Counted from the stretch's first letter, positions 18,701-33,700 are shown. The stretch: 64,000 nucleotides of DNA from Actinocatenispora sp036503555 (GCA_036503555.1 DASXWQ010000026.1:62001-126000); one strand, 5' to 3'. Translations and numbers: made by a program. The notes: generated by a model from the sequence alone, not told the origin.

Positions 18701-21700
18701 CCGTGTACCCGCGCGGACCCACCCGGATTCGCCAAGAAACGCCGCTGCAGCTCGCGGTACCGTTCGGCGATCGCCACACCGTCGAAGTGGAAGTCGCGTC
18801 GGAAGTAGTGGTGCGAGGTCCACTTGCGCAACCACGACCAGCTCCGGACGGCCGTCGGAGTCGACTCCCAGTCGGATCTCGGCGGCGCGGAGGGATCCGC
18901 GCCGAGGCCGGCCAGCAGCGCACCGATGCCGCGGTGCACCTCGACCGCCGCGGCCACCGCGGCGTCCCGCCGGTCGGGCGGCGCATCCCGGATCGCCGCC
19001 AGGTAGTCGGAGACGGTGTGTCCGCCGTACTCCAACACCATGACGCCGAGGTCCCGGCCCTCGGTCGCGATCCTCCCCCGCCCCAGGACGTCGGGGGTCA
19101 CCCGGGCGCCCCGCAGCCGCGCGTACGACAGATCTTCCGACACCAGGTCGTCGAACCAGCCGAACACCTTCACCGCGGCCAACGGCATCCCGTCGGGACC
19201 CGAAACGAAGAACACCATGTCACCCGACATGCCGGCGACCGCCCCGGGGCCGCGTACCGGAATCAGGCGGCCCACCTCCGACACGGGCCGGCCCAGCACG
19301 CCGGCCACGTACCGGCGCAACGCCGCGCGCTCCGGCCCCTCGCTCGCCTCGTCGCCCAGCAGGCGGAGCATGCGGTCCAACGGACGCAACGGCATGCCCG
19401 GCACCACGGGTGTCTGCCGCCAGATGTCCGCGGCCAGCTCGGCCGTGTCCTCGTCCGCCGAGGGGCGTGCCGCGACGTCGGACAGGTCCACCATCTCCGG
19501 CCGTGCACCGGGGTCGGATCCGGTGGCAGGCGCCGCCGAGCCGCCCGGCGCGTGCCGGTCGTCGGCGGGGCCCGTGTACCCGACGTCGATCTCGGGCCGG
19601 CCGCCGGGGCGGTCGGTCGGGCCGGCCCCGCCGAACTCCCGGTGCCAGAACCAGGTGCGCAACTCCTCGGTCTGGTCGACCTGGTCCATCACGGCCCGTA
19701 CGTGCGCGGCGAGGCCACGCTCGTCGGCCAGCGCCGCCCGGGCCGCGTCCCGGTCGGAGCCACCCGGCAGCTCCGGCAACGGCGGGGCCCCAGCCCCGTC
19801 GAGAAGCTCGCGCGCCACGTCCCACAGCACCGCCAGCGCCGCCAGGCGCCCCGTCTGCTCGGTACGCTGCCGTGCCGCCAGCGCCATCTGCTCCTCGTGC
19901 GGCGCGATCATGTGGCGCAGCGTCGTGGTCTCGTTGGTGTGGTGGAAGTTCCATCCCCGGCGCTGCCACCAGCGGTTGGCGACGGTGCCGCCGTAGGTGT
20001 TGAGGACCATCGAGCCGGACACCGTCGCCGCCGTCGCGGTGAGATGTTCGAGGCCGAACCCGAGCCGCGGCAGCGCGGACTCCGCATCGTGCCGGAGCGC
20101 GTTGTCGACCTGGCTGCGCAGCGTGGCCAGGCCGTCCGGCATGGCCTCCAGGTCCCGTGCCAGCTCGTACAGGCGGGTCGTGAGGCCGTGCAGGCCGTTG
20201 GCCAGATCCCCGTCCGGTACGGCGAGGATCATGCCGGTCATGCCCCGCATGTCGCCGTACGCGCCCCAGTCGGTGACCACACCCCGCCCACCGGACAGGT
20301 CGCCGCGGACGAGCCGGACCACGAACTGCCGTTCGGCACTCCCCCGCCACAGCGAACGCGAACCCGTCAGGGTCAGCACCAGCATCCCGTCCCGGCGGGG
20401 GGACACGTCCAGCCCGGGGATCCCGTCCAGGCGCCCGGCCTTGAGCAGCGCGCGTACCCGCTCGTCGAACTCGCGCTGGGTGAGCGGCCGCACGGCGTCC
20501 AGCGCGTCGAGCAGGTCCTGGACACGGGCCGCGGCTGGGCCCTGACCGGCGGCGTACGGCGCGAGTCGGCGCGCGAGCGCGTCGGTTGCCGCGGCGATGT
20601 TCTCGGTGCCGGCGGCGACCGCCCGGTCGAGCTTGCTCGCGGTCACGCCGTCGATCTTGTTGCCCTGGCTGGTCGAGGCGTTGTTGCGGTGCACCCGGCT
20701 CATCGCCTGCCAGCGCTCGATCGGCCCCTCCGAGAGGCCGTCGGCGAACTCCATGCCGTCCCGGGCGATGACCGCGGCGACGGATCCGCCCTCGACGCCG
20801 GCCGCGCCCGACGCGAGGACGTGCGAAAGGGTACGCACCAGGTTTTGCCGGACGAACGAGCGCAGCGGCCAGGGCCAGCCCTGCTCGGCGGCGCCGGCCA
20901 GCTCGTCGACGGCTTCGGCCATGCGCCGCCGCGCGACGTCGGTCGAGCCGAAGTCGGCGAGCTGGAACTGGAACCGGCCGATCCCGTACGAGTAGAGGTC
21001 GATCAGCTCGTACCCGCCGTCGGTGCCCTCGTCCGGGGTCGGGACGAACGCCAGCTCGCCCACCACCCGCCGGGGCGACGGCAGACCGCTGTCCGGTCCG
21101 AACGTCATGACCACCGTGGCCGAGTGCGCGGACCGCGTGGTGACCTCGACGCTCAGGTCGTCGCGGTGCCGCAGCACGTCGAGCACCGCGTCCAGTACCA
21201 GCGCCGGGTCGGCGGTGGTGGGCGGCTCGGACCCGTCGGCGAGGGTCGCCGCGTCGCGGGCGCTGGCCGCCTGGGCGTGCAGGTCGGCCAGGAGCACCGC
21301 GCGGTCCGCCCGCTCCAGCTTGCCGACGTTCAGCCGACGGTTCTGGGAGGACACCGAGGCACGGACGGCGACCGTGTCCGCCAGCACCGCCGCGGGATGC
21401 ACCACGCAGTCGCTGAGCCGCGCGGCGACCTCGGCCGGGAACAGCGTCCACGCCAGCTCCGGCTCGTGCCAGATGCCCAGCGCGACCGTGAACAGCACCG
21501 ACAGGCTCAGCGGCGCACTCGCCCACGCACCGAGCAGGATCCGCAGCATGCTCGGCATGTTGCCGAGCATGCCCACCAACGACCGGGTGCCCTCCCGCAC
21601 CGGCCCGTTGGCGATCGCGTCGGCCAGCTCCGCCACGCTCAGCCCGTGCTGCGCCGACGACATGACCAGATCACCGTGGTAACTGCTGCTCGTCAGCTCG

Positions 21701-24700
21701 TAGTAGGCGGGGCGGAAGTGACTCTCGCCGCTGGTGCCGATCTCGATGCCGTCCACGACCACGGTCCGCACGGTCCTGCCCGGACCGAACCGGATGCGGA
21801 GACCGGGGCCGGCCGCGCCGCCCTCGACGACCTCGGCGTCGCGGAAGTCCGCGATGCCGCCGTGCTCGGGATCGTCCCGCAATAGCTCCGCGGCCAGGCG
21901 CACGGCCTGGGCGACCCGGTCGGTGTACTCCGCGCGCTCGTCCGGGTCCAGCGGACGCGGCGGCTGGTACACGGGCGGCTTACCCGCCCGGCGGCCGTAC
22001 CGGCGCAGGACGGGGTCGGCGGTCTCCGACGACCCGCGTAGCAGCGCCGCGAGCAGCGGTCGCGGCAGCGGCGGGACGATCCGGTTCAGCGCGCGCTGGA
22101 CGCGGTCCCAGCCCTCCATCCGGGCGAGCCCGAAGTCACGGTTGACGATGCCGGACACCGCCATCCGGAACACCGCGCCGAACAGGACGCCCGGCAGGAG
22201 TTGCGGCGCGCCCAACGCCAGCGCGGCCAGTACGCCCGCCGCGCCGCTCATCGCCGCCGGCAGACCGTCGCGCACGGTGTGCGTCGCCAGGTCGGCGACC
22301 CCGGTACGCCAGCCGGCGGCGATCTCGGTCAGCAGCCCGCGTACCACCGTGCGGGCGGTCGCGGGGGTGAGGTCCGCGGCGATCGTCACGCGGTACTCGG
22401 TCAGCGACACCGCTTCGAGGGCGACCGGCTCGCCGTCGGGCAGGGCCGCGGTGTCGAACCAAACCAGGAACCGTTGCCCCCGCCCGATCTTCAGGTCACC
22501 GCTGCGCTGCGCCTTCGGCAGGATCTCCCACACGCCGTGGAAGCCGTCGTCGCCGTCGACACCGAGGACCGTGGAGTGTTCCCCCCGGTGCCCGGGCCGG
22601 TTCGGCTGTACCGGCGGCTCGTTGCTCGGCACGACCCGGACGCCGTCGACGTCGTTCGCGGCCAGCTCGGCCCACACGGCGGCGACGACCGGGTCCGGCG
22701 CCGTGTCCACGGTGCCGAGCTGGTCGATCTGCGCCATCGCGTACTCGGCGACCTCAGGGTCGGCGTTGTGCCGCAGCCAGGTGCGTACCGTGGCCCGACG
22801 CGCCGCGTACCCCGGGTGGTACTCGCCGAGCGCCATGCCCTGGCGGTGCGTCATGTCCTCGCCGACGATCAGGGCGGTCGCCGCGCCCGCCAGCGGCTGG
22901 CCGGTGGGTCGGGCCGCGGCCGCCGCGTCGCGCAGCAGGGTGAGCAGGGGCAGGTCACCCTCGGCGGGTGTGGTCCGGGACTTCGACCCCGGGATCGCGC
23001 GCAGCGCGCGGGGCGGCTCGGCCGGCAGCGCGTCGTACGCGGCGCGCAGCTCGCCGATCCGCGCGCGGTACCAGTCCAGCCATCCGGCCAGCTCGGCGAG
23101 CCGTTCCGTCGCCTGCCGGACACCGTCGTCGAGCAGACCGTCGCGCAGCTGGGCGAGCGCGACCAGTGCGGCCGAGTCGGAGCCGGCCGGATCACGCTCG
23201 GCCGACTCGATCCGCTCGATCGTGGCGCGTTCGGCCGCGATCTCATCCAACGCCCGGGCCATCTCCGCGTGTACGGCGGCCAGCTGCCGGGCCAGGCGAC
23301 GACGCGGGTCGGACGGCGCGCCCCCTGGCTCCGCCGCCTCGGCACGGAACCGCGCGGCGAGCACCGCGTGCTCGTTGGCCGCCGCCGTGTCCGCCACGGG
23401 CAGCTCGTCCCGTCCGATCGTGGGGCCGGCATGTACCGGACGCGCCGGCGTGTCCGCCGTGAACCGTCCGCTGGCCACGCCCGGCTCCCCCGCGCCGAGA
23501 TCCGGGAGCGCCACGCTCGACCCGTCGGCGCGGACGGCGTACCAGACCGCGGCCCCGTCGCCGTCCGGGATCCGCGCCGCGACGGCAGCCACCGCGTCAC
23601 CCAGCTCCCGCGCCACGGACTCCAGCATCGCCCGGCTCATCGTGCCCAGATCGCCGTGGCCGCTGTGCAGTCGAAGCACGGTCTGTTCGTCGAAGGACAG
23701 CGCGCCCTCGTCCCGCAGTATCAGCAGCGCGCGTCCCAGCTCCGACGGGTACAGCGGGTACGGCGCGCCGTCGTCGCCGGCGACCTGGAAGCGCTCGTCT
23801 CCGTCGGCGGCACGCGCGATGTGGACGGTGAGCGTCTGCGACCGCGGCCCCAGCTCGGGATGCGGGCCGAACGACGCGTCCCCGTCCGCCTCGGCCAGCA
23901 CCTGCCGCAGCGCCTCGGCGTTCCACCTGTCCTGTTCGGCCCACCAGGGGCCGGGGTCGAAGGCGACCGGCTCACCGCTCTGGGGGACGAGCCACCAGCG
24001 GCCGTCGGCCGGGTCCACCGGGCGCCCCTCCGGGCTCGTCGGGTCCAGGCGGGCCAGGTGCCGCTTGTTCGCACTGTCCCGCCACGTCAACGTGTCCGGC
24101 ACGATGACGGGAAACCCTGCCGCGACCGCCACCACGTCCGCAGTGGCCAGACCCAGGCAGGCATCCACGACCATCGGCTCGCCACCGCGGGCGTCGCCGA
24201 GCAGGTCGGCGAGCACCGTACCGAACTGCCACCGTGTCAGCGACCAGCCGCCCAAGCGGCCCCACCGGCCAGACGCGTCGCGGCCCCACCGGCCGCCCAG
24301 GTAGAAGAGGTGCCCGTCGGAGTCGGCCCGGACCACGAGGTGGCCGCCCGAGCGCAGCGCGGATCGGGTCGGCCCACCGGCGGCCTCGTCCTCGTCGGCG
24401 CCAACGAACTGGTACTCGCCGTCCGGTCGCCGACGAAGATGGGCCGAGGCGACGGTGTTCAGGTCCGCGTCCGCGACCGGCCTCGGCGGTGCGTCGTCCG
24501 GCGCGCCGGACGGTTCGTCAGCCGCCCCCAGTTCGACGGGGGCGACCGGCACGGGAAGGTCCGGTTCGAGCGTGCGCATGGCCGTACTCAGCGCGTCGGT
24601 GTCCGCGCGGAGCTGCTGGACGAGCTGGGTGTGCCGCTCCCGCAACCCGGCGAGCCGGCCACTGTCACCCTCGCGGGCCGCGGCGCGCGCCTCGTCGACG

Positions 24701-27700
24701 ATCTCCCCGGTACGCACGCTGAACCGCGCCACCGCGTCGTACCACCGGGCGAGGAGCTCGTCGACGTCGCCTGGTCGCTGGGTCAACAGACGGTGCGACT
24801 CCGCGAGCGCGGTCGCCTGACGCTCGTGCCGCAGGTACGCGAAGGGGTCCGTACGCGTGGCGGGATCCGTCCCGAGCCGCCCGATCACGTGGCCCGGAGA
24901 CGCGGAGCCGGAGACGAGGTCGCCGTGGATCCTGGCCAGGGTGGCGAGCCACCGACGAGGAGGCGTCGAACGGGGTTGCGGCGGCGCGTCGGAACCGGGC
25001 TCGTCGTCGCTGGCCGGCACGCCGCGATACCCGGGGGAATGCCGTGCCAGCAGGTCGATGACGGCCGGATCGTCCGGCCGGAAACCGCTCGGCAACACGA
25101 ACTCCCGACCGTCGGGAGCGAAGCCGCGCCAGTAGCCCCGAACCCGCAACCCGACCAGACCGAGGACGTCCCTGCTCCCCTCCCGGCCCGCGCCGATGTA
25201 CGGACGACCGGTGAAACCGTTGCGGATCAGCTCGGTGGGGGCCAGGACCACATGTCCCAGCGTCCGGGCCGCCGCCCGCATCTGTTGCGACATCCGGCCG
25301 CCGGTCTCGCAGCCCACCATCACCAGCACCTTCGGCAGACCGTCCGGCGTCGTGCCGAGATCCACGATCTCCTGGTCTGCGGCGGCCGCGACGGCCTCGG
25401 CGAACTCCACCCGGCCGAGCCGCAACTCGCCGGCCTGGATCCGCAGGTCGTCCTCGCGACTGGCGCCGGGCGGGTACCCCCCGTGCCCCACGAAGTAGGT
25501 GAGGTGCTCCGACGCCTGGAAGCCCATGAGTGCCGAGAGCCGCTCGGCATCGGCCTCGCTGAGCGGGTCGCGGCCAACGCGGTGGCGTGCGTGGTCGAGT
25601 GCCGCGGACCGTGATCCGGTCAGCACGGTGAAGCCCTTCCCGTACTCCACCAGGTGGTCGGCGAAGTACCGCACGATCTCGTCGAGCGGCGGCGTGGGCA
25701 GGTCCAGCTGGCGGCCCCAGGTGAGTCGAAGCCGAGCCCCGACGTCCACGGGCAGCGGCTGGTGGTCACCCGTCAGGGCGTCGATGGCGGCGTCCTCGCC
25801 CGGCAGCACGGCCCACTCGGCACCGGGCAGGCCCAGCTCCTGCGCGAGGACGACCTTCCCGTCGGGAAGTCGGACGAACGCGAGGGTCTGGTCGTCACCC
25901 CGAAGGTGCAGCCGAACCGGACGGCGTCGACCGCGGACCAACAACAGTTCGTCGGAGCCCTCCGCGTTCCGACGCCATGCCAACCTGCCCTCGGGCAGCC
26001 ATCCTCCGCGCATGCTCAGGTCACCGCCGACGCCGCGCATCGCCCAGTCGAGGTCCTCGACCACCCGCGGCGACCGCTGCCGGTGGACCTCGCGACCCCG
26101 CTCGTCGTGCGTGACGAAGTCGCCATCGGTGCTGCCGTCCGACTCGATCAGCGGCCGTGCCTCCGGCGACGCCTGGTCGACCGGCGCGCTGATCACCGTC
26201 CCGTCCGCGCTGGTCCACGTGAACTCGGTACCGCCGGTGACCCGCATCGGCGCCGGCTCGCTCGGCGTACCGAGTTGCCGGCCGAGGACCACCGCTGCGC
26301 GGCGGGCCAGCCCCGCGGCCGGGCAGGCCAGCAGCCGCACCGGTACGCCGGGCGGCAGCACCGGCGCCACCACGTACCGGAAGAACGCCTCGGGCCGGAT
26401 GCCCTCCGGGTCTGAGGGGCCGCCACGGATCAGGTCGCGCGCCGCGTCGTAGTGCACGTCGACGTCGAAGACCGGCGTGCCGTCGGCGGCGGTCTCGCGC
26501 CGCACCAGCCGGGCGAACCGTTCTCCCTGCGAGCCGGGCCGGTGGAACGCGACGCCACCCGCCGGTACCCCGTCCACCCGGTGCCGCGCCGCCCAGTCGG
26601 CGATGGCCGCCGGGTCGGTCAGGACCCGCACCCGACCATCGACGACCGGCAACGTCCGCGAACGGCCCTGGTGCGCCACACCGTCGAGCGCGGCCAGCGA
26701 CGACACGTACCCGTGCATCTCCCGCGCCAGCAGGTCCAGCGCGCCGGTCGCCGCGGCACGCTCCGCGGCGAGCCGTTCCGCCGCCGCGACCAGACCCGTC
26801 TGGTACCGGCGCAGCCCGGTGAGCGCCGCCCACGCCTCGTCGGTGCGGCGGTCGGGGCCGTCGGCGGTCGGCACGGCGGTGACCCGCTCGACCTCGGTGA
26901 CGGCCTGCTCGGCCAGGTCGAGGCGACGGTCGTTGTGCGCCGTCCGGGTCAGGATCCCGAGCAGGAGCTCGTGCTGGGCGAGGTAGCGGTCGGCCGTCCG
27001 CAGCACCGAACCCGCCAGCTTTCCGTGCGGCCCCAACGGTTCCGCCCAGTGCCTGGCGCCCGTGACGTGGGCGGCGGCGAGCTGCACCGCGCGGAGGCCG
27101 TCCTGGGTGTACCAGGTGTTCTCGTCGAGCACCTCGACGACCTCGGCGCCACCGGGTACCTCCGCCGCCACCACCTGGTGCAGTCGGTCGAACACAGCCG
27201 CCACCGACCGCGGCAGTACACCCGCGACCTCCCGGGCTGCCCGCCGCATGGCGCTGACCGCGCCGGCGGCCACCGCGATGGTCGGCACGGAACCGGCCGA
27301 GCCGAGCGTCATCCGGTCCGCCTGGGTGGCCGTGGCCCGTTCGACCAGGTCCTGCACGGCACGCGGCAGCGACGCGGCGGCGTGCGGCGGCGCCATGTCC
27401 AGTAGGGCCAGGACGACACGCAACCAGTGGTCGACCTCGCCCGAGGCTCCACGGTCCGGGTCGGCGGCCCCCGCCTCGGCGCCGACGGCCGCCACGAGCT
27501 GGTCGACGGCGCGGGGCAGGTACGGTGGCACCTCACCGCGCATCAGCGCGCGAAGCGCCTCCTCCGCCCCCTCCCGCCCGTGGAGCAGCGTGTTCAGTCG
27601 CGAGGCGATGCCCGTCGCGGTCGACCCGCCCGGTATGCGCGGTGCGAACGAGTCGCGGGTGATCGCCCGCTCCGCCGCGGCGGCCATTCCCGCACCGATG

Positions 27701-30700
27701 TCCGCCCCGCGACGCTCCTTGGTCCGCTGCCGACGGTTCTTGTCCCGCAGCGCCGTCCAGTAACCCCGATACCGCTGCGGGCACTGGTCGTCGGCCGGTG
27801 GATCACCGTCGGCCAGATGCGACGACTCCAGGACCGTCTCGGCCAACGCCACCATCCGCCCGTACCCCACGGCGGACATGTGGTCCATGAGTGCCCGGCT
27901 GATCGCGGCGTAGCGGATGCTCCACACCTCGTGCGCCTCCGCCGCGGCGCGCGGACCGAACGCCTCATACAGCGGGACCAGGTCGTCGAGGAGTGGGGGG
28001 AGGCTGAACACGCTGCGCCGTGCGTCGCGAGCGAAGTCGTCGATCCCGTTGTGTCGCTTGGCGATGGCCGCGCGCAGACCGGTCAGCTCGCTGCGCAACC
28101 GGTCCGCGCCGGGGTGCGGGCCCTTTCCCTTGGCGTAGACGGCGAGGTTCTCCGTCGCGATGCGCAGCTCGCGCTCCTCCATACCGAAGCCCGCGTCCGC
28201 CTCGGCCAGCCGGGACTCGGCCGCCGCCCGCGTCTCGATCCGCTCGTACTCGGCGATCAGCTCGACGAGCCGGTTCCCCGGCGTCGGGGGGTCCGTCACG
28301 TCGTCGGGCGTCGTGTCGTCGACGCGAACGACCACCGCGCCACCGGGCACCGCGCGACACGCCTCGTTGTCGCCTGATCCCGGCCGGAACCGCACCGGCC
28401 GGCCGGTGCCGTCGGCGAGTCGTTGCGCCTCCGCCGCCGGGAACGCGTCGGCCTCCAGCCAGAGTTCGGTACCGTCCGGGCCCAGGTCCACCTCGCCCAC
28501 GAGTTCGACCAGCTCGGTCACCACGTCGGCCACCGGCAGGCTCGCCGGGCCGAAACGCACCCGCCCGTCGACCAGATCGAGCATGATCACCCGGCGTCGC
28601 TCGTCCGCCCGTACGCCATCCCCCTCGGCCAGCGCCTCCTTGCCCACCTTCAGCAGGTAGCCGGCGGCAATCGGGGTGAGCGCCGTCCGTACGCCCGGGC
28701 GTTCCATCGCCTCCAGGCCGGACGCCAGGTGCCGGAGCAGCCGCAGCTCGTCGGCCAGCTGGTCCAGGTTCTTCGCGGCCCACCCTCTGAGGTGGTCGAG
28801 TTCGCGCCGCTCACTGGTCAGCCGCAACTGGCACGCGTCGTACGCGGCCCGCCACTCCTGGCCGGGCTGCCCGTCCAGGTCGCGGAGGACGCCCTCCAAC
28901 GCCTCGATCCCGATCTCGGTCCGAGACGCCTTCCGGAGCGCCTCCCGGTGCTCCTGAAGCGAATAGCGCGGCTTGAACGCGGCGCCTCTCAGCTCGCGCA
29001 GTGCGCGGGCGACCTCGTCGCCGTCCCGGTCCTGGAGTTCCCGCTGCCTGAGAAGGACCTTCGTGACCAACCGCAGCTCGTTGGCGGCCTCGGTGAACTC
29101 GTGGTGAGCGGTTCGGAGGGTGTCGCCGGTGGTGGCCGCCGCCCATCGCGCCCGGAGCCGCCGCTCGTGCCGGGCGAGCAGCGCGGCGACGTCCGACCGG
29201 TTCCGCAACGCGACCGGGTTGAACCGGCGCAGCGTGCCGCGGCGGTCGTCGATCGCGGCGGAGACCTCCTGGGCGATCGCACGGACGGGGTTGTCCTTGT
29301 CGAAGTCGTCGACCGCGCCGAGCCCGTCGGAAAGCATCCGGATGTCGGCCAACAACTCGTTGGTGGCCGTGACCAGGCGGTCCACGGCGTCGCCCGGCGA
29401 CGGCGGCTCGCCCGGCCAGGCCACGATGCCGCGTTCCGCGCACTGCTCGGAGACTCGAAGATCCAGCTCGGCGTCCAACTCGGCCCGGCTGCGATAGCCG
29501 GTGGCGGTCTCGCTCGTGTCCAGGTCACCCCAGATGATGCCCCGCACGAGGATGATCACCCCGCCGTCGAGCCACTCCCGTTCGAGGTACCGGCCGCGGT
29601 ACTCGAACCGTGCCCGGTTCAGGCGCTCCTGGAGACGCTCGACCCGCTTGGGCGCCTCGACGTCGTAGTCGAACGGGCTCGCATCCTGCCCGTGGACCAT
29701 CACCGGTTCGAGGTCGCCGCCCACCGTCGACATCGCCTCGTACGCCACGTCGAGTAGCGGGAACAGGCGCACCAGCCCTTCGAGCTCCTCCCGACCGAGG
29801 GAGCCCGCACCGAACGGATCCGCCTCGAACGCGGACCGCAACTGCGCCGACAACCCGGCGGCGAGCCCGACGAGGCGGTCGTGGTGCGCCAGCTCGCCCC
29901 ACCACTCCTCCTGCCGAGCCGACCAGTACGCGCGTTCGTCGGCGGCGTCGTCCGGCAGGCCGGTGGGGCCGAGCAGGCGGTCGGCCAGCTGGACGAGCGC
30001 CCGGTACTCGCCGGCCGCCGGGCCGTGCGCGGCGCGCCTCGACTCCGCCTCGCCCACCGCGTTCCACCGCCACTGCGCCTCGGCGATGCCCTGCTTGGCC
30101 CGGTCCCTGTCCTCGCCTGCCGGCAGTTTCCCGACCGCGAGGGTGGCAGCGGCCAGGGCGGTCCCGAGGGACCTGTGCGCCGTCTCCGCCTTCCGGTTCG
30201 CGGCACGGGCCTCGCGCCGGTCCGGGGACTCCGGCGGACGCGACCGGTACTCGTCCCGGACCGCCCGCAGGACCTCCCTGCCCCGAGCTCTGGTGGGGCG
30301 ACGGAGTCGACCGTCGAGTGCCTTCAGGACGCGCCGGTGGCCGGCGGCCACGGCCGACGGTTCGGTGAGCCGCCGCCTCTCGTCGTCGGCCGCGAGGTAG
30401 TCCGCGACGTGCCGCGCGACCAGCGCACGATGCACCGCCACCAGCTGGTCCACGGTCGCCGGAGCACGCCCGTCGCCGATCCCGCGCGGCAGCCAGGTCC
30501 CGTCCGCGTCGGCGGGGGCGGACTCCCAGACGTCGAGCGGCGTGCCCCACTCGTCGTACAGCACGAACATGCCGGGCGTACCGGGTGCGGGGAGGCCGGC
30601 CGCCGACGTCTCGTCCGGGCCCGCCGTGACGACCTCGCCGTCGGCACTGGTCCAGGTCCACTCGGTACCGCCGTAGGCGCGGGCCGGCCCTTCCCACACG

Positions 30701-33700
30701 CCGCCCAGCACGCGCGCGGCGCGGCGGGCGAGGTCGTTGGCGGGGCAGCCGAGCACCCGGACCACCGCGCCCCGCGGTACCAGCGGAGCAACGGCCCGGA
30801 AGAAGTCCTCCGGCGCGATCCCCACCGGATCGTCGGCGCCGGCCCGGATCAGGTCCCGCTCCTCGTCGTAGTGCACGTCGATGTCGAAGACGGGCATGCC
30901 GTCGCGCTGCTCGCGCCGGACCAGCCGGGCGAAGTCCGCGGTCGGCCCGGGTCGGTGGAACGCCACGCCCCCGGCCGGCACATCGTCGACCCGGTTGCGG
31001 GCCAGCCAGTCGGCGATCTCGCCGGGGTCCCTGAGCTGCCGGACCTGGTCGTCGGCGGCAACCGGACCGGTACCAGAATCGTCCACAGTGGACGGACCGG
31101 TCGCGGGTCGGGTGGCCGGCGCCGGGTCGGTCGGGGTACCCGGCCACGGGCCGGGCTCGTCCACCGGACCCAGCCCGCTCGGGGCGAGCCATCGCATCGA
31201 GCGGACCGGCGAGCCATCGAGGATGCGGGCGCCGAGCAACGCCGGATCGTAGCCCTGGTCGGGTTCCTGACCGGCGGCCAGCAGCGCCCGCATCGTGAAC
31301 CCGCCCGCGCCCAGCAGCTCCGCCAGGTCCGCCGCCTCCCGGTACCGGTCGGCGAGGTCCGGCCAGGACTCCCCGACCGGGCCGTGCCGCGTCGCGGGCG
31401 CGCCGGTCAGCTCGACCGCCTCGTCGACCAGCTCGTACACCCTGGCGAGCAGCTCGGCGCGCGCCACGGAGCGGCCGCCGCGATCGGCGAACCGGCCCGT
31501 CGCCTCCGCCCCACGCAGGCGGGCGGCCAGCGCGGCCAGACCGCCAACCAGCTCCCGGTACGCCACGCGAAGCTCCGCCAGGTGGCGGTCGGCCCAGCCG
31601 GCGGTGTACTCGAATCCCAGGGCGCCGAAGGCGCTGCCGGCACCCGTCGCGTACACGGCGGACACGCCCTTGCGCCGCAGGTACGTCTCGACGCCCTCGG
31701 TGTGGAACGCGACGAGCAGCTCGTTGCGCTGCGCCACAGGCAGGTCGAGGTCGATCCGCTGGTAGTCCGCCACGACCGCGCCGCGTGGGTCGCCCGCCGG
31801 CCCCGGGTGGTACGTCAGCACGAAGCGGATCGCGCCGAGGGCACGGCCGTCCGGCGCGCCAACGGCCAGCTCCACCGTCGTCCGCCCGACGGCCACGTCG
31901 GCCGACCGGACCGCCAGCGTGTACCCGAGGTCGAACGGCCCGCCGTCGAACAGCTCGCGCAGGCGCCAGAGGATCTGGTCGGCGTTCCGCTCGGCGTCGG
32001 GCGCGGTCAGCGCGAGCAGGTCCGCCATGCCGGGCAGCTCGGCGGGATCCCGAACCCACAGCCCGCCGCCGAGGGCCGCACTCGACGCGGGAAGTGGGGA
32101 GAAGATGTCGCCCGGGGCGTCGGCGAACGAGGCGAGCATGTCGGCCACCTGGCCGTACCCGGCGGCCAGGTCCCAGGTCTCGGCTTCGGTCCGGCGCTCG
32201 GCCGCGCCCGGCGGCGCCTGGTACGGCACCTCGTCGCCGTGCTCGTCGACCTGCAACCACACGTCCGGTACGTCCGTGGCGGGGCCCCCGTCGTCGGCGA
32301 TCTCCCCGTGGTCGTCGTGGAGCAGCTCGACGAGCGGGACCACGACCGGGGCGCCGAGCGAACTCGCCAGCCAGCGGACGGCGATCGCGTCGGCCGCCGC
32401 GGGCCCGACATCCAACCGGAGGGTACGACCGGCCAGCGGCAGCAGGCCGAGATCGGCGAGCCGGCGCAGCGCCGCCGCCAGGTCCGACGGCTCGACGCGC
32501 AGCCCCGCCACGTCGAATCCGAGCCCGCCGGCGGTCAACGCGACGCGCAGGACGACCTGGTGCTCGTCCACCCGCCACAGCGGCCGGAGCCGGTCGCCGG
32601 CGCTCCGGCACTGCAGGAGCCGGGCGATGACCTCGTCGCGTGTCGAACCCTCGCGCGGACGGCCGGTGCCGCCGGCGTACCTGGCCCACGCCTCCGGGGT
32701 GTCGGCCGGGAGCGTCACGACCCGGTCGTCGACCGCGACGTCGACGACCACCCTCCCGTCGGGGGTGACCCGCCAGGCGCCGAGCGGGCCGGCGACGTCC
32801 AGGCCGGCCGTCGCCCAGGCCATCGCGCTGGCGGCGGCGCCGCGGCCGAGGCCGGCCCGGTGGGCATACAACCTGATCAGGCCGGTGCCCTCGGCGGTGC
32901 CGTCGCCGACGTACGGCAGGTCGATCACGTCGTCGGCGGACAGCCGGGACAACTCGTCGGCCAGCCCCACCGGATCCACCGACACGCGCCCGGCCGGGGT
33001 GTCCGGCTGGTCGAACGCGACGGCCACCTCGTTCGGAGCCGGCGGGATCGCCTGCGCGTCGTCGACGAGCGCGGCCGGCCCGCCGACCACGTACCCGGCG
33101 GGAACGGTGCGGAGCTCGTCCCAGACGTCACGCGTGTCGTCCCGCGGTGGCAGGGTGGCCCGCGCCCACCGGGCCAGCTCGGCGGCGTCGGCCACCGCGT
33201 CCGCGGCGGCGGGCTCGGTCAGCTCCTCCTGGTTCGGCGGCACGTCCAGGAAGGCGGCCAGCAGGTCGTCCAGGGGAAGCGCCGCCAGGTCGTCGTCGGT
33301 GACTCCGAACGCCGACACGTCGTACGACCCGATCGCGTCGAGCAGTCCCTGGTCGGCACGCTCGGGCTCCCAGCCGTCCGGCCCGTACCAGACGTCCCGG
33401 CCGCCGACGAGCCGGCCCGTCTCGACGTCGACCCAGCGGACGTGCCGGATCCCGTTGGCCTCGCGGAACACCATCCCGTACGGCGCGCGCACTCGCCGGC
33501 CGCTCGCCGCCGCGTACTCGGCCGCCAGTGAGGCAACGGTGGTGGACGGTGCGGCGGACCGGGCGCTGTCGTGGCCCTCCAACTCCACCACGGTGCCCCG
33601 CAGCGGGGGCTGGAACGCGCCGTCGGCCGCCAGCCAGACCAGCACGGAGTGCAGTTCGAGGCCAGAGAGGCGGAACGGACCCGCATGGAACAGGCCGTCC

